A stretch of DNA of 64,000 bases, taken from positions 79,411,652 to 79,475,651 of the forward strand of contig NC_079496.1 in the NCBI RefSeq assembly GCF_030052815.1. The letters run 5' to 3'. Made by a program: the position numbers and the translations under genes. The notes below the pieces were generated by a model that ran no database searches, was not told the DNA's origin, and was given only the letters and a program-made list of their open reading frames with translations. This stretch comes from Hevea brasiliensis. Lineage: Eukaryota > Streptophyta > Magnoliopsida > Malpighiales > Euphorbiaceae. Shown one piece after another: positions 46,534 through 58,809 of the stretch (within the stretch, counting starts at the first letter, position 1; every line of letters begins with the position of its first letter).

Positions 46534-49177
46534 CTCACCCCATAAATGGAGGAGGAACATAGTAATATTGCCATGCCAAGTGTGAATCAAAACAATTCTA
46601 AATCACAATATTTAAATATTTCATACAAACCACAAATCACATTTTATCTCAAAATTTCCATTTGCAAAGAAGGCAACACAATAATTTCCAAATAAAATTG
46701 CCAAAGCCAAAATAATAAAAAATTATTCATAATTCATTTCTCCAAATAAATTTTCTAGTAAAAGCAGTGAATATAAAAAGTATTGTGCACAGACCTTATT
46801 TGAGTCGCCTCTAGGCCTTGACTCAATGTCCCTTATGCTTCTCAATATCCTTTTCAACTGAAACACACAATTTAAATTGTTTCAGTACTCATTTAAATTG
46901 TTTCTAATCATAAGGTTCCATAATTAAATTTTATTGATACTATTCTTTTCATTAGACAACCTATAATATTGACCTTCAATGCACACTAGGTGAATTAATT
47001 TTAATGTTACCAATATGTCATATTTTATAGTCCTCAAGTATTGGTATATGTTACCAATTTCATTTCCAAGTGTATTGCATTTTATTGCAATTTATCAGAT
47101 TTTGGTATGCTATTTTGACCTAGCCGGATGACCTAGTTTCCTCGGTTTTCGGGTTCTGGTCCAAATTACAAACTTGTAGGTCTATGTCTTAGTGAACTTT
47201 TGCCAAAAATTTTAGGTCATTTGGAGTTTACTAGACTAGGTTATGGTCATTTTACCAATGCTGGACAGGTTGCACTAAAATGGCAAACTTAGGTCATTTT
47301 TATGTCATTTCCGATTCTGGCAGTTTTTATATCCGAACTTGTGCAACCATTTTGGCTTGCTTATGGTCATTTCTGGTTTTTAGTGTCTTCATAAGAGTTG
47401 TAGCTCTATGTCTAAGCTTTCCATGGTATAAATTTCAGATCATTTGGATCTGTTTTGAGTGAGTTATGGCCAAAATACTAACTGCTATTCAAATGGTCAC
47501 TTTTCAAGTTTGCAAAGTCACCAATCCGGATTTGGTCAATTCTCATGTCACTTTTTGGATAGAATTTAGGTAGGTTTTCTTCATGAAAGTTGGCACATTT
47601 TGTGCCTAGTTTCACCTCCAATTGGCCTCATACCAATTAGAGTCACACACTTAGGGTTATAGGCTCATTTGCATATTGCCCTTTACATGTCTCTCAAACA
47701 CCAAACCAATCACACATTCACCAAATATATCTTCACTTCCCAAACAATTCTGCACTTGCACCATACCATACCCATTCATTAGTTTATATTATAGTAACTT
47801 TGGGTAGAATACAATGACCTTACATACACCAAATACAACTCTTAATTTACAATATCCAATTCTAAATAATTTTTTCACATAATACTCCTAACCAATACAT
47901 ATAATTTCCACTACCAAATTACATATATTATTACTACTATTTCATATACATATGCTGCCACTTTTTGTACCATAATTCAACAACTTTTCATGGATTTAAA
48001 AACTACCAATCTTCACCATGAGGCTGCCCAAATAACACATATACATCAAGCTTCCATTTTAGCTTTTCAAACTTACAATTCAAACTTTATACATTATAAA
48101 TCACTCATATACATATAAGTACTTAAATCAACACCTCAATTTACCATTTACATGTAAAAGCAAGATAAACATGTTGAACTTCCATGGCTGCCGAAATGGA
48201 ACATCACCCTAACTCATCAAACCTCAACATTTCTTCTACAAATCAACTCACTACAACACCCACACAAGCTTTAACAAAGAAAGGATGAAGAAATGGTTAC
48301 TTACCTCTTGTGGACTTCCTCAAATCTCCACTAAATCTCTTCTTTCTTGTTCCCTAAAGGCTGCCCAAGGTGTGTAAACCACTTTTAATGAAGACACTTA
48401 TAGGAATCATGGCTTGAATCATGGTAGATGAGGACTTTGCAGGAAACGACCATGATAGAGTTTGAGAGAAACTATTTTCGGCTAAGAAGAAGAATAAGGA
48501 AGAAGAAGTGAAATGAAGTGGTTAATCCCTTGTCCTTATGTGCTTTTATATGTCCACTAAGGTCCACTAAGTATAGTTTAATAATTTAATAATTAAACTT
48601 AGTAATATTTCAATTAGTCCCCCAAAATTCCTTTAATTACATTATGTGTAAATTTTCTTATTTTCATGGCATTTTCAAAATTTGATATCACTTATTTTTA
48701 ATGGAAATTTAGGTCAAAAGTCAACTCTAGGTGTCAAATGACCAAAATGCCCCTCTTCGGGTTATATTTCTGATTTTTCGGTAACACCAAATTTTATCGG
48801 TTTTTTGATTTTTCGTTTTTCTTTGTACTAATTCATTAATTTTTCATTGACATTTCTAATGTCAATTACACCTCTATAAGCCTTTAATTATGTCCTGAAA
48901 ATTATTTTCGAGGGTTCCTCGCAGTCTTGGGGTCGACAATTGCCTTTGTCGTAACTTCTCGGTGCGGTCACCCATCGCTTCGGTATCGGTTCGTTTAACT
49001 TAGCTTCACTTTCTCTCTTTTATTTTTCTTTAATTTTTCTTGTATTTTTCGCCAATGTATTTCATTATTTCATGTCTCCTCACTAACATTTAATTATAAT
49101 TCCAAGCATCCTAGCTATCCAGACAGACACTGGTCACCGGAACAGTAGAATGCACTACCGAATATAGGGGTGCTACA

Positions 49178-49195
49178 ATTCTCCCCCTCTTAAAA
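49178..49195 (-). promoter_or_regulatory. TRG-2 polypurine tract
   Basis: On the minus strand TTTTAAGAGGGGGAGAAT borders the 3' LTR, like AAGGGGGGGAGAAT in TRG-1. Confidence 0.87.
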
Positions 49196-50390
49196 TAAAT
49201 TTCGTCTCGAAATTTACCTAATTTTAGTCACTGAACAACTGTGGGTACTGCCTCCTCGTATCCTCCTCTCGTTCCTAAGTAACTTCCTGGCCTGAATAAT
49301 GGTCCATAACACCTTAAGCAAATGTATACATTTATTTCTCAGTTGTTTCACCTCATGTACTAAGATCTTTATGAGTTTCCCCATCATACGTTGAATTTAA
49401 ATTCATTTCGCCTTTATAGAGGTAAGTAATTTTGTGTGATAATGAATCCACTCTTTCTAGGACCTTGTGTGGTTCTATGGAGTGAGAACTTAGTTTTTCT
49501 CTTTTCTATACAATCATATAATATCTTTCCTTTAAGTTTGTGTAAGACTTTTAACAATCTAATACAACATTTAATTTGTTCGTATAACACTAATGTTCTC
49601 TTACTATCGTTCTATCTAATATTTCAATTTATGTTTCTTTATCGAATGACCATTGTGGTCATGTTAGAAATATTTATCTAATCATTGGTCCTCTAACCAT
49701 TCTAGTCAACAATCTTACTCATATTCGTAACATTTCTTGTTTCATTTAAATCAACTATTCAAATTTTCACTTCCACAACTCGTTTATCTACCAATATTCT
49801 ATAACTTACTTCCTTTTGTAATGAACTATAACATTTCGATATTCTAACTTTTGAGTTTCAAATCCCTAAGTAGGATTTCCAAACTCATTTCCAATAATAA
49901 AAATCTGTCCTGGCATAACTATACCAAAACAGATGTCGTTAGCAACTATTCTCATCTTGGTGTACTATCAAGTAGTACGTAGCTCTACACAATAATCTCA
50001 AGTCAGTACTGTAATCTGTAGCTTACAGTACAAACATTAAGAACATTGCATAGTTACTACGATACATTCCAATAGATCAAACTTTCCTATATTTTATCCT
50101 TCCCGAATTCACTAATATCCGAAACTTATTCTGATTACAATATCCATTGACAATTACTAACTGTAACATCTTTGCCCTCATCTAGAGCAATTCCATTACT
50201 GTAACTTACTTTTAGGTAACTGATAATTTTTTTTTTTTAAATTAATGTCAATCATACTTATTATCGTAGTTTTGATCCTAAAGGACTAGTCACTAACATA
50301 TCAACAAAGAAAAATTTTTTATACGAGGGATAGCAGGAAGGTAAACAATGCTAGCTCTAATGTAAAAGTATGTAGACCCTAGGTCAAACA

Positions 50391-50458
<68 letters not shown>

Positions 50459-50480
50459 TAGTTAAATATTAAAAAAGTAC
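49196..50480 (-). other. TRG-2 non-coding internal tail
   Basis: It is homologous to 40565-41875 but reversed, and opens next to the polypurine tract with the TTTCGAGACGAAATTTA block. No pol motif appears in any frame; the plus-strand ORF 49436-49681 has no domain and lies antisense to the element. It includes the (AT)n tract at 50395-50452. Confidence 0.8.
50395..50452. repeat. (AT)n microsatellite
   Basis: About 29 uninterrupted AT dinucleotides just downstream of TRG-2 gag in element sense. The corresponding place in TRG-1 (about 40565-40590) has only short TATATG runs, so the expansion happened in this copy. Confidence 0.95.
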
Positions 50481-50489
50481 CACCAAAAT

Positions 50490-51742
50490 GTCAGAAGTTT
50501 CAGCCTCTTCCCTCTGCCGTATAGTGTATATTCTAGTTGAAGCATCACCCGGTTCTGGCTGATTCACAGTGCTCTGACTTCCAGGTGTACAATAACTACC
50601 TCTACCTCTGCCTCTACTAACTGATGGTGAACTCTTTGGGGTAGAAACTTAGGCTGATCCCTCTAGTATAGTAAATGATCTAGAACAGCGTGGATTTATA
50701 CAATCCTTAGCAAAATGACCAGTCTCTCCACAATTAAAACATGCTCCTATGGTCTATAACATACCCCACTATGTGGTTTACCACAAGTTTCACAAAGTCG
50801 ATCCAACAACGCATTTCTAGGTTTCTGCTGAGTTTGCTGATCCGATCAGGGTGGTTTCTGTCTAGAAGATCTATCTCTACCTGATTCGCATGAGCTAGAT
50901 CCTCCAAAGTGCTTTCTCTTTCCTGACCCACTATCAGAAACTTGATCAGTAGTCTTCCTAATTTTCTCTTTTTCTTCTGTACCCTTTTTAACTGTTTCTT
51001 CATTCTCAATTCTTTCTAATTCTAGGGCTTACGATATTAGCTCTGAGAAATTCTGGTGTCGGAACCCCACAACTTGCATTCTTAGACTAGGCCTTAACCC
51101 GGCCTCAAAACGTTTACATCTGTCTCTAGGAGTGGTAAGCAGGCTTCCTGCATAATGACTCAATCGAGAGAAGTTTCTCTCATATTCTATCACTGTTCTG
51201 TTCCCTTGCTTCAGGCTTAAGAGCTCCTGTAGCTTCTGGTCCACATAGGCATCTGGGATATATTTTTGTCTTAACTCTCTGAGAAAGTCATCCCATGTCA
51301 ACACTGGGGGTTCCACCAAATTGTGGGGAATGGTTTTCCACCAGTCATATGCATCCCCCTATAGAAGTGAGACTGAGTATTCAAACTTCAGCTCATCGGT
51401 GTAGTACATCTTCCTAAAAACTCTTTCCATCCTCTCTAACCATTGTTCTGCCTCTAGCAGATCCACTGTCCCCTTGAACTCAGTAGCCTCATACTTAATT
51501 AGCTTGTCATACTGCCTAGCTGAAGGTTGTGGTTGTACTACTGGTATCTGCAGTGGGGCTTGAGTGGGCATGTTACCAGCCATCTGTTGGAACGTCGCAC
51601 CCATCTGCTGAGCAAATTGAGCAGAGAACTACGGTATTGAGGGGGTTGGTGCAGCTGATCCACTCACATTTTGAAGGGCTGGGGCTTCCCCTTGCACCTC
51701 AGCCTCTACTAATTGATCGACTGAACAGTCCCCTTCTTCCAT
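50490..51742 (-). pseudogene. TRG-2 gag
   Basis: The ATG at 51742-51740 opens MEEGDCSVDQLVEAEVQGEA, parallel to TRG-1 gag. Core motifs: KYEATEFKGTVDLLEAEQWL, LKFEYSVSLL, then after a TAG (51361-51359) LVEPPVLTWDDFLRELRQKY, IEYERNFSRLSHYAGSLLTT and RCKRFEAGLRPSLRMQVVGF, then a TAA (51031-51029). The C-terminal part has CETCGKPHSGVC, a degraded second knuckle near 50745-50690, an Arg/Gly-rich stretch and RIYTIRQREEAETSD. Another stop lies near 50852. There are fewer breaks than in TRG-1, so this is the better guide to the family protein: a capsid/nucleocapsid protein with no enzyme attached. Confidence 0.9.
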
Positions 51743-51911
51743 AGTCAATTAGAGGATATTATACCTCCTGAACAAATAACATAAGGAGATTTCCTCCCGT
51801 TAGTGCATATTTATAATGTAATGTACTGTATGTATCAAAACATGACATTGAGTAGTTGTACTATGAAGGAAAAATATTCAAATTACTGGTCAAAACATAA
51901 TTTAAAAATTA

Positions 51912-51922
51912 CTCTGATACCA
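51912..51922 (-). promoter_or_regulatory. TRG-2 primer binding site
   Basis: CTCTGATACCA on the plus strand is TGGTATCAGAG in element sense, eight bases from the 5' LTR end. Confidence 0.92.
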
Positions 51923-51930
51923 CTAAAACA

Positions 51931-54900
51931 TGTCACACCTTACCCCTCCGTAAGGCATAACATGATCTCGTAGTATACCTAATGAATTACCAAACTTCGT
52001 CTACTGATAATCCATTAAATATACTACAAGGGATTTTAAACCTTTTCTTATTTCTTTTTACAGTGGTGAGCACTTTTGACAGGTGTTAATTTTTTTTTTT
52101 TAACTGAAGTGAAATCAAATAACAATATGAAGTATCATTAATTTCTCTAAAAATTTTAGCAGAGTACCGTCTATATTTTGAGCAAGACAGTTCTCTAAAA
52201 ACCTATAAAAATCACTTCCAATATATTTGTTCAATCCCAACTCCAATAATAGTTCAGCACAAATAAATTTCTTAACATTTGTTAAACTCAATTCATTATC
52301 AATTTTCAGTATTTACAAAGATAGACTACAAAATGATTGAGTAGTTCAAAAGCTGAAATAAGAAATAAATATATTATAACTTTAGTTTACAACTGCTCAA
52401 GACCAAGTACAATACATACAAATTGTGTACATACATTACAACAAAAATTACAAAAAAAGATGGTATACTCAATATACCCGATAAAATCCCAAAAGTGTAG
52501 CACAAGCAGCCTACTCTGCTACTCTGTCTGTCTGTCTACTTGCGACAGCAATGAAAAAGCTATCGCTGAGTAAAATTTACTTAGTGGTGAAAAATAACAA
52601 TTTAAAATGCAGTATATAAAACTTTTATTGACAATTTACAACTCAAATAATTCACAATTTCATGTCACAATTTTCAAAGCTCATATAACACAAATTTGAT
52701 CAAACAATTTAATAACACGGTGTTACCAATCAATAACACAACTTAGGTCATGGCACAACTTTTCTGAACATGCCGTGTTGTACACCATGACAAGACATAC
52801 TCACCCCACTAATCCAAATCAATGAGGGAGGTAGCTAGCTAGATAATGAGTACTCATTCAAACTCACCTCAGACTGGCAAGTCAAAGAGGGAGGAATATA
52901 GTCATACTCACCCCATAAATGGAGGAAGAACATAGTAATATTACCATGCCCAGTGTGAATAAAAACAATTCCAAATCATAATATTTAAATATTTCATACA
53001 AATCACAAATCACATTTTATCTCAAAATTTCCATTTGCAAAGAAGGCAACATAATAATTTCCAACTAAAATTTCCAAAGCCAAAATAATAAAAAATTATT
53101 CATAATTCATTTCCCCAAATAAATTTTCTAGTAAAAGCAGTGAATATAAAAAGTATTGTGTACAGACCTTATTTGAGTCGCCTCTAGGCCTTGACTCAAT
53201 GTCCCTTATGCTTCTCAATATCATTTTCAACTGAAACACACAATTTAAAGTGTTTCAGTGCTCATTTAAATTGTTTCTAATCATAAGGTTCCATAATTAA
53301 ATTTTATTGATACTATTCTTTTCATTAGGCAACCTATAATATTGACCTTCAATGCACACTAGGTGAATTAATTTTAATGTTACCAATATGTCAAATTTTA
53401 TAGTCCTCAAGTATTGGTATATGTTACCAATTTCATTTCCAAGTGTATTGCATTTTATTGCAATTTATCAAATTTTGGTATGTTATTTTGACCTAGCCAG
53501 ATGACCTAGTTCCCTCAGTTTTTGAGTTCTGATCCGAAGTATAAACTTGTAGGTCTATGTCTTAGTGAACTTTTGCCACAAATTTTAGGTCATTTGGATT
53601 TTACTAGACCAAGTTATGGTCATTTTACCAATGCTAGACAGGTTGCACTAAAATGGCAAACTTATGTCATTTTTAAGTCATTTCTGATTCTAGCAGTTTT
53701 TATACCCGAATTTGTGCAAGAATTTTGGCTTGCTTATGGTCATTTCTGGGGTTTGGTGTCTTCATAAGAGTTGTATCTCTATGTCTAAGCTTTCCATGGT
53801 ATAAATTTCAGGTCATTTGGACCTATTTTGAGTGAGTTATGGCCAAAATACTTACTACTATTCAAATGGTCAATTTTCTAGTTTGCAAAGTCACTAATCC
53901 AGATTTGGTCAATTCTCATGTCACTTTTTGGACAGAATTTAGGTAGGCTTTCTTCAAGAAAGTTGGCATATTTTGTGCCTAGTTTCACCTCCAATTGGCC
54001 TCATACCAATTGGAGTCATGCACTTAGGGTAATAGGCTCATTTGCATACTGCCCTTTACCTGTCTCTCAAACACCAAACCAATCACACATTCACCAACTA
54101 TATCTTCACTTTCCAAACAATTCTGCACTTGCACCATGCCATACCCATTCATTAGTTTACATTATAGTAACTTTGGGCAGAATACAATGGGCAGAATATA
54201 ATGACCTTACATACACCAAATACAACTCCTAATTTACAATATCGAATTCTAAACAATTTTTTCACATAATACTCCTAACCAATACATATAATTTCCACTA
54301 CCAAATTACATACATTATCACTACTATTTCATATACATATGCTGCCACTTTTTGTACCATAATTCAACAACTTTTCATGGATTTAAACACTACCAATCTT
54401 CACCATGAGGCTGCCCAAGTAACACATATACATCAAGCTTTCATTTTAGCTTTTCAAACTTACAATTCTAACTTTATACATTATAAATCACTCCTATACA
54501 TATAAGCACTTAAATCAACACCTCAATTTACCATTTACATGTAAAAACAAGATAAACATGTTGAACTTCCATGGCTGCCGAAATGGAACATCACCCTAAC
54601 TCATCAAACCTCAACATTTCTTCCACAAATCAACTCACTACAACACCCACACAAGCTTTAACAAAGAAAGGATAAAGAAATGGTTACTTACCTCTTGTGG
54701 ACTTCCTCAAATCTCCACTAAATCTCTTCTTTCTTGTTCTCTAAAGGCTTCCCAAGGTGTGTAGACCACTTTTAATGAAGACACTTATAGGAATCATGGC
54801 TTGAATCATGGTAGATAAGGACTTTGCATGAAACAGCCATGGGAGAGTTTGAGAGAAACCATTTTCGGCCAAGAAGAAGAATAAGGAAGAAGAAGTGAAA

Positions 54901-55561
54901 TGAAGTGGTTAATCCCTTGTCCTTATGTGCTTTTATATATCCACTAAGGTCCACTAAGTATAGTTTAATAATTTAATAATTAAACTTAGTAATATTTCAA
55001 TTAATCCCCCAAAATTCCTTTAATTACATTATGTGTAAATTTTCTTATTTTCATGGCATTTTCAAAATTTAATATCACTTATTTTTAATGGACATTTAGG
55101 TCAAAAGTCAACTCTAGGTGTCAAATGACCAAAGTCAACTCGGGTTATATTTCTGATCTTTCGGTAACACCGAATTTTATCGGTTTCTTGATTTTTCGTT
55201 TTTCTTTGCACTAATTCATTAATTTTTCTTTGACATTTCTAATATCAATTACACCTCTATAGGCCTTTAATTATGTCCCGAAAAATTATTTCTGAAGGTT
55301 CCGCGCGGTCCTGGGGTCGGCAATTACCTTCGCCGTAACTTTCTAGTACGATCACCCATCGCTTCGGTATCGGCTCGTTTAACTTAGTTTCACTTTCTCT
55401 CTTTTATTTTTCTTTAATTTTTCTTGTATTTTTCTTTAGTGTATTTCATTATTTCATGTCTCCTCACTAGCATTTAAGTATAATACCAAGCATCCTAGCT
55501 ATCCGGACAGACACTGGTCACCTAAACAGTAGAACGCACTACCAAATATAGGGGTGTTATA
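51931..55561 (-). repeat. TRG-2 5' LTR
   Basis: It runs from TGTCACACCTTACCCC at 51931 to GGGGTGTTATA at 55561, 3631 bp, uninterrupted. Its outer end reads TATAACACCCC in sense instead of TGTAACACCCC. Hairpin at 52566-52584. ORFs 52337-52573, 53522-53767 and 53918-54232 have no domain. Confidence 0.95.
52566..52584 (-). promoter_or_regulatory. Conserved LTR hairpin, TRG-2 5' LTR
   Basis: In element sense CTAAGTAAATTTTACTCAG: one stem pair (A-C) is mismatched compared with the fully paired 3' LTR copy. Confidence 0.6.
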
Positions 55562-55566
55562 ATAAG

Positions 55567-57115
55567 AAAGTCAACAAATTGACTTGAATAGTATCATGAA
55601 TAGTAACTCCGAAATGAAAATTTCCAAGAATGTTAGTTTAAGCATATTGGGGCTAGAATTAAGTATATATGAATTAATTATTGGATTTATTGTGAGATAA
55701 GATACTGAAACACTATAAATTGCGTGTTTCAGCTAAAAAAGACCTAGAAAATGATAGGGCAAACTGAGTCATGGCCTAGAGGCGACTCACATCAGGTTTG
55801 TGCGTAACAAACTTAAAATTCATTGTTTCTACTTGACAATTCTTGAAATAAATGTTGTGAATAATTTTGATTGTTGTGGCTTTGAAAATCTTATTTGAAA
55901 AATAGTGTGTTGCCTACTTTGTAAATGAAAATTTTGGAATGAAATATGATTTGTGAATTGTATGAAATGTTTGAATAACTTGATTTAAATTATTTTTTAT
56001 TCACACTTGGTATGGCAATATCACTATGTTCCTCCTCCATTTATGGGGTGAGTTTAACTATATTCCTCCCTCTCTGGCTTGTCAGTCTGAGATGAGTTTG
56101 GATGAGTACTCATTAGCTAGCTAGCCACCTTCCTCATTGATTTCGATTAGTGGGGTGAGTTTGCCTTGTCGTAGTGTACAACACGGCATGTTTTGAAATT
56201 TTGTGTCATGGCCTAAGTTGTGTTATTGATTGGCAACACTATGATTATTAAATTGTTTGATCAAATTTGTGTTATATTAAGCTTTGAAAATTGTGAAATA
56301 TTTAAATTGTGATTTGTTATAAATGTGATTTGAAAAAATTGTGAAATGTGATTGTGAAATATTAAACTATGAATTAATGGCAAATGTTTTATATGTTGCA
56401 TTTTATATTTTATTGTGCACCACTAAGTATTTTTATACTTAGCGATAGCTTTCTTTACTGTCGTAGATAGAGATAATTAAAAAATAGTAGAATGAGCTAC
56501 TGATTGTTGGGACTACACGGAGGCTTTTGCACGGGTATTTAGTTATACCCTTGTAGTTTATTTTGATGTAAATAATTTAGTGTCATATGTGTTAATGTAA
56601 AATTGAGCAATTGTACATTAAAGTCGTAATAATATTATTTTTTATTTTTCTTTTGTAAATTAAGATTTGTGTATGTAAATTTAATTTAATGCAATGTTTA
56701 TGAGTTATCGAATTGTTTTGAAAAATTTTTAAGTTGTAAAATTTGAGTTGAAATTTGGTTGAATTGTATTGATTTGAGGATATATTGGCGGTTGGGGTTA
56801 AGAAATGAAATGAATTATTTAGAAGTATTTTTCATAGGTTTTGAAGAACTGTTTTTCCCAAATATAGACGGCACTCTGTCGAAAATTTTCAAAAATTTAC
56901 GTAAAATGAAAATGTACAAAAATTTTAACTAGTCTTTAAACTTTAAGTAAATGTTTTTAATACCTACTATAAAAGCTCACCATTTTCAAAAAGTAAGAAA
57001 ATTGTTTTAAAATCCCTTGTAGTATATTTAATGGGTTACCGGTAGGCGAAGTACGATAAATTATTAGATGTACTACATGATCATGTTACATCTTACTGAG
57101 GGGTAGGGTGCGACA
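55567..57115 (+). repeat. TRG-1 3' LTR, right part
   Basis: It continues AAGTCAACAAATTG exactly where the 5' LTR does at about 23093, and ends GGGTAGGGTGCGACA. Hairpin at 56423-56442. The CATCC target-site copy follows at 57116-57120. Confidence 0.93.
56423..56442 (+). promoter_or_regulatory. Conserved LTR hairpin, TRG-1 3' LTR
   Basis: CTAAGTAT-TTTT-ATACTTAG, perfect 8-bp stem, preceded by TGCACCA. Confidence 0.7.
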
Positions 57116-57120
57116 CATCC

Positions 57121-58147
57121 ATTGCCATAAAGCACATTTGGGCAACTTGATCACCAATCTCCTCATCTTCAGAGTCACTTGATTCATCCCATATTGCTTT
57201 ATGTGCCTTCTTATTGAACTTCTTGAAAGGCTTCTTCAATTTGGGACAATCCATTCTAATGTGACCCGGTTTGTTGCATTCAAAGCATATGGAGGGATCC
57301 CTCTTGCTACTTTCTCCCTTGTCCTTTTTGAAGTTCCTCTTTGGGATGAACTTCTTGTTTTGGAAGGGCATCTTCCTTATTCTCCTTGTCATTAGAGCCA
57401 ATTATTCCTCATCAAACTCATCATCTTCATCACTTGAGTTTTCGAAAGATACTTTGAAGGAAATGGTCTTTTTGGCTTTGTTAGGTTCCTCCACTTGCTC
57501 TCTTTTGAGGGTCATCTCATAATCAATTAGATTTCCTAAGAGCTCATCAAGTTATACCTTGCTCAAGTCCTTGGAATCCTTGAGTGAAGTTACTTTAGGT
57601 AGCCACTCCTTAGGAAGACTTCTTAAAATCTTCTTTACTGGCTCCTCATTTGTGAATATCTTCCTAAGAGATTTAATTCCTCCTAAATCTCTACAAATCT
57701 ATCATACATTTCACTTATGGTTTCATCCGACTTCATCTTGAATAATTCATATTGGTAAATAAGGGAATCCATCTTATTCTACTTTACTTGACTAGTACCC
57801 TCATGAGTAACTACTAAAGCATCCCAAATTTCTTTTGCAGTAGACTTTATACACACTTAATTATATTCACTTCTACTTAATGCACAAAATAGAACATGAA
57901 TAGCCTTATCATTTAAAGCTACTCTTCTTTTCTCTTACTCACTCCATTTACCCTTATGCTTAGCTACATGCGCACCATCAATAATTTTAGTTGGGGTGAA
58001 TGGACCATTTTCTACAACATCCCACAAGTCAACCCCTTCTAATTTAAGGAAATAATACATCCTATTTTTCCAATACAAGAAGTCATTACCATCAAAGAAA
58101 GGAGGTCTTACCACCGATTGACCTTCTTGTGCATTGAGGGTTGCCAT
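57121..58147 (-). pseudogene. Copia-1 gag, N-terminal part
   Basis: The ATG at 58147-58145 opens MATLNAQEGQSVVRPPFFDG, then NDFLYWKNRMYYFLKLEGVD and LWDVVENGPF, the DUF4219/UBN2-type gag core of SIRE-like copia elements. Stops begin at 57935. Recognisable blocks continue in broken frames (KEIWDALVVTHEGTSQVK, KMKSDETISEMYDRFVEI). The first zinc knuckle, CFECNKPGHIRMDCPKLKKP, lies in the ORF 57401-57093, followed by an acidic stretch and AQMCFMAMD at the TRG-1 junction. The rest of gag continues at 21092. Confidence 0.9.
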
Positions 58148-58192
58148 TGATCTTTACTCCAAGATGATTAAATCTTGTAGAATGGAGACTTG

Positions 58193-58203
58193 CTCTGATA
58201 CCA
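58193..58203 (-). promoter_or_regulatory. Copia-1 primer binding site
   Basis: CTCTGATACCA on the plus strand is TGGTATCAGAG in element sense, two bases from the LTR end, between the 5' LTR and gag. Confidence 0.92.
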
Positions 58204-58809
58204 CTTGTTCTCCCTTGTAGCAACCCTAGAGAGGGGGGGGGGGGATGAATTGGGTTCTAATTGCAAAATTAAAGATTAAAAGAAACTTCAACACAAAGAA
58301 GAGAAGAGGAAGAATGATAATAAAAGAGATTTATAGAGGTTCGGCTATCCCAAGCCTACGTCCTCTCCTCAAGGCCCTCCTTGAGAGTTAACTGTACTAA
58401 AATTCTTCTTTGGGTGAAGAATAAACCCCTTACAATCACCACAAGAGCAAACCCTTGCTCTTTTAGAAATCCCTTTACACTCAAGAGCTATTTAAAGCTT
58501 TATCACACTCAAAATTACAATAAGTGTTCATAACAACTTTGAAGGATCTCTCAGAACAATGAATTTACAACTCAAATATCAAGTTCTCAACATTAACTAT
58601 GGTAGCTCTAGTTCTAGAGAGATACAATGAAGTAAATTTTTAGAACCAAATAAATTTCCAAAAGATTGTTATTGTCTAAACTTGTTTCCAGTAAAAAATG
58701 GTGCCTATTTATAGTTTTTGCAAGAAAATAACCATTGGGGGTGCATTAAATGCAAAACTAGCTGTTCAACCACTTAAAGCTCTATTTGATCGAGTTGCAA
58801 AAACCTAGG

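Larger units (their letters stand above)
43447..49177 (-). repeat. TRG-2 3' LTR, split by a solo copia LTR
   Basis: On the plus strand this runs TGTCATACCTTACCCC at 43447 to GGGGTGCTACA at 49177. The parts are 43447-44432 and 46539-49177. Apart from the insert it matches 51931-55561 closely. Plus-strand ORFs (47280-47462 and others) have no domain. Confidence 0.94.
43447..55561 (-). mobile_element. TRG-2, gag-only LTR retrotransposon, inserted in TRG-1
   Basis: 5' LTR 51931-55561 (3631 bp), internal region 49178-51930 (2753 bp), 3' LTR 43447-49177 with a Copia-2-family solo LTR inside (3.62 kb once removed). Perfect ATAAG duplications lie at 43442-43446 and 55562-55566. The internal region has primer site, gag, non-coding tail and polypurine tract, exactly as in TRG-1, with no pol. 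The LTR is a diverged relative of that of TRG-1, so these are two subfamilies. Confidence 0.94.
21098..57115 (+). mobile_element. TRG-1, gag-only LTR retrotransposon with nested insertions
   Basis: The LTRs are 21098-24640 and, split, 41897-43446 plus 55567-57115. The internal region, without the Tek-A solo LTR, is only about 2.8 kb: primer site, gag with zinc knuckles, roughly 1.3 kb non-coding, polypurine tract. Target-site copies are CCTCC (21093-21097) and CATCC (57116-57120), one mismatch. The host is Copia-1 gag, whose frame resumes on both sides. No RT, RNase H or integrase motif is present, and TRG-2 has the same architecture. Confidence 0.93.

Noticed and set aside
57201..57522. Plus-strand ORFs of 64 and 83 codons
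   Set aside because: They are antisense shadows of the Copia-1 gag zinc-knuckle region.
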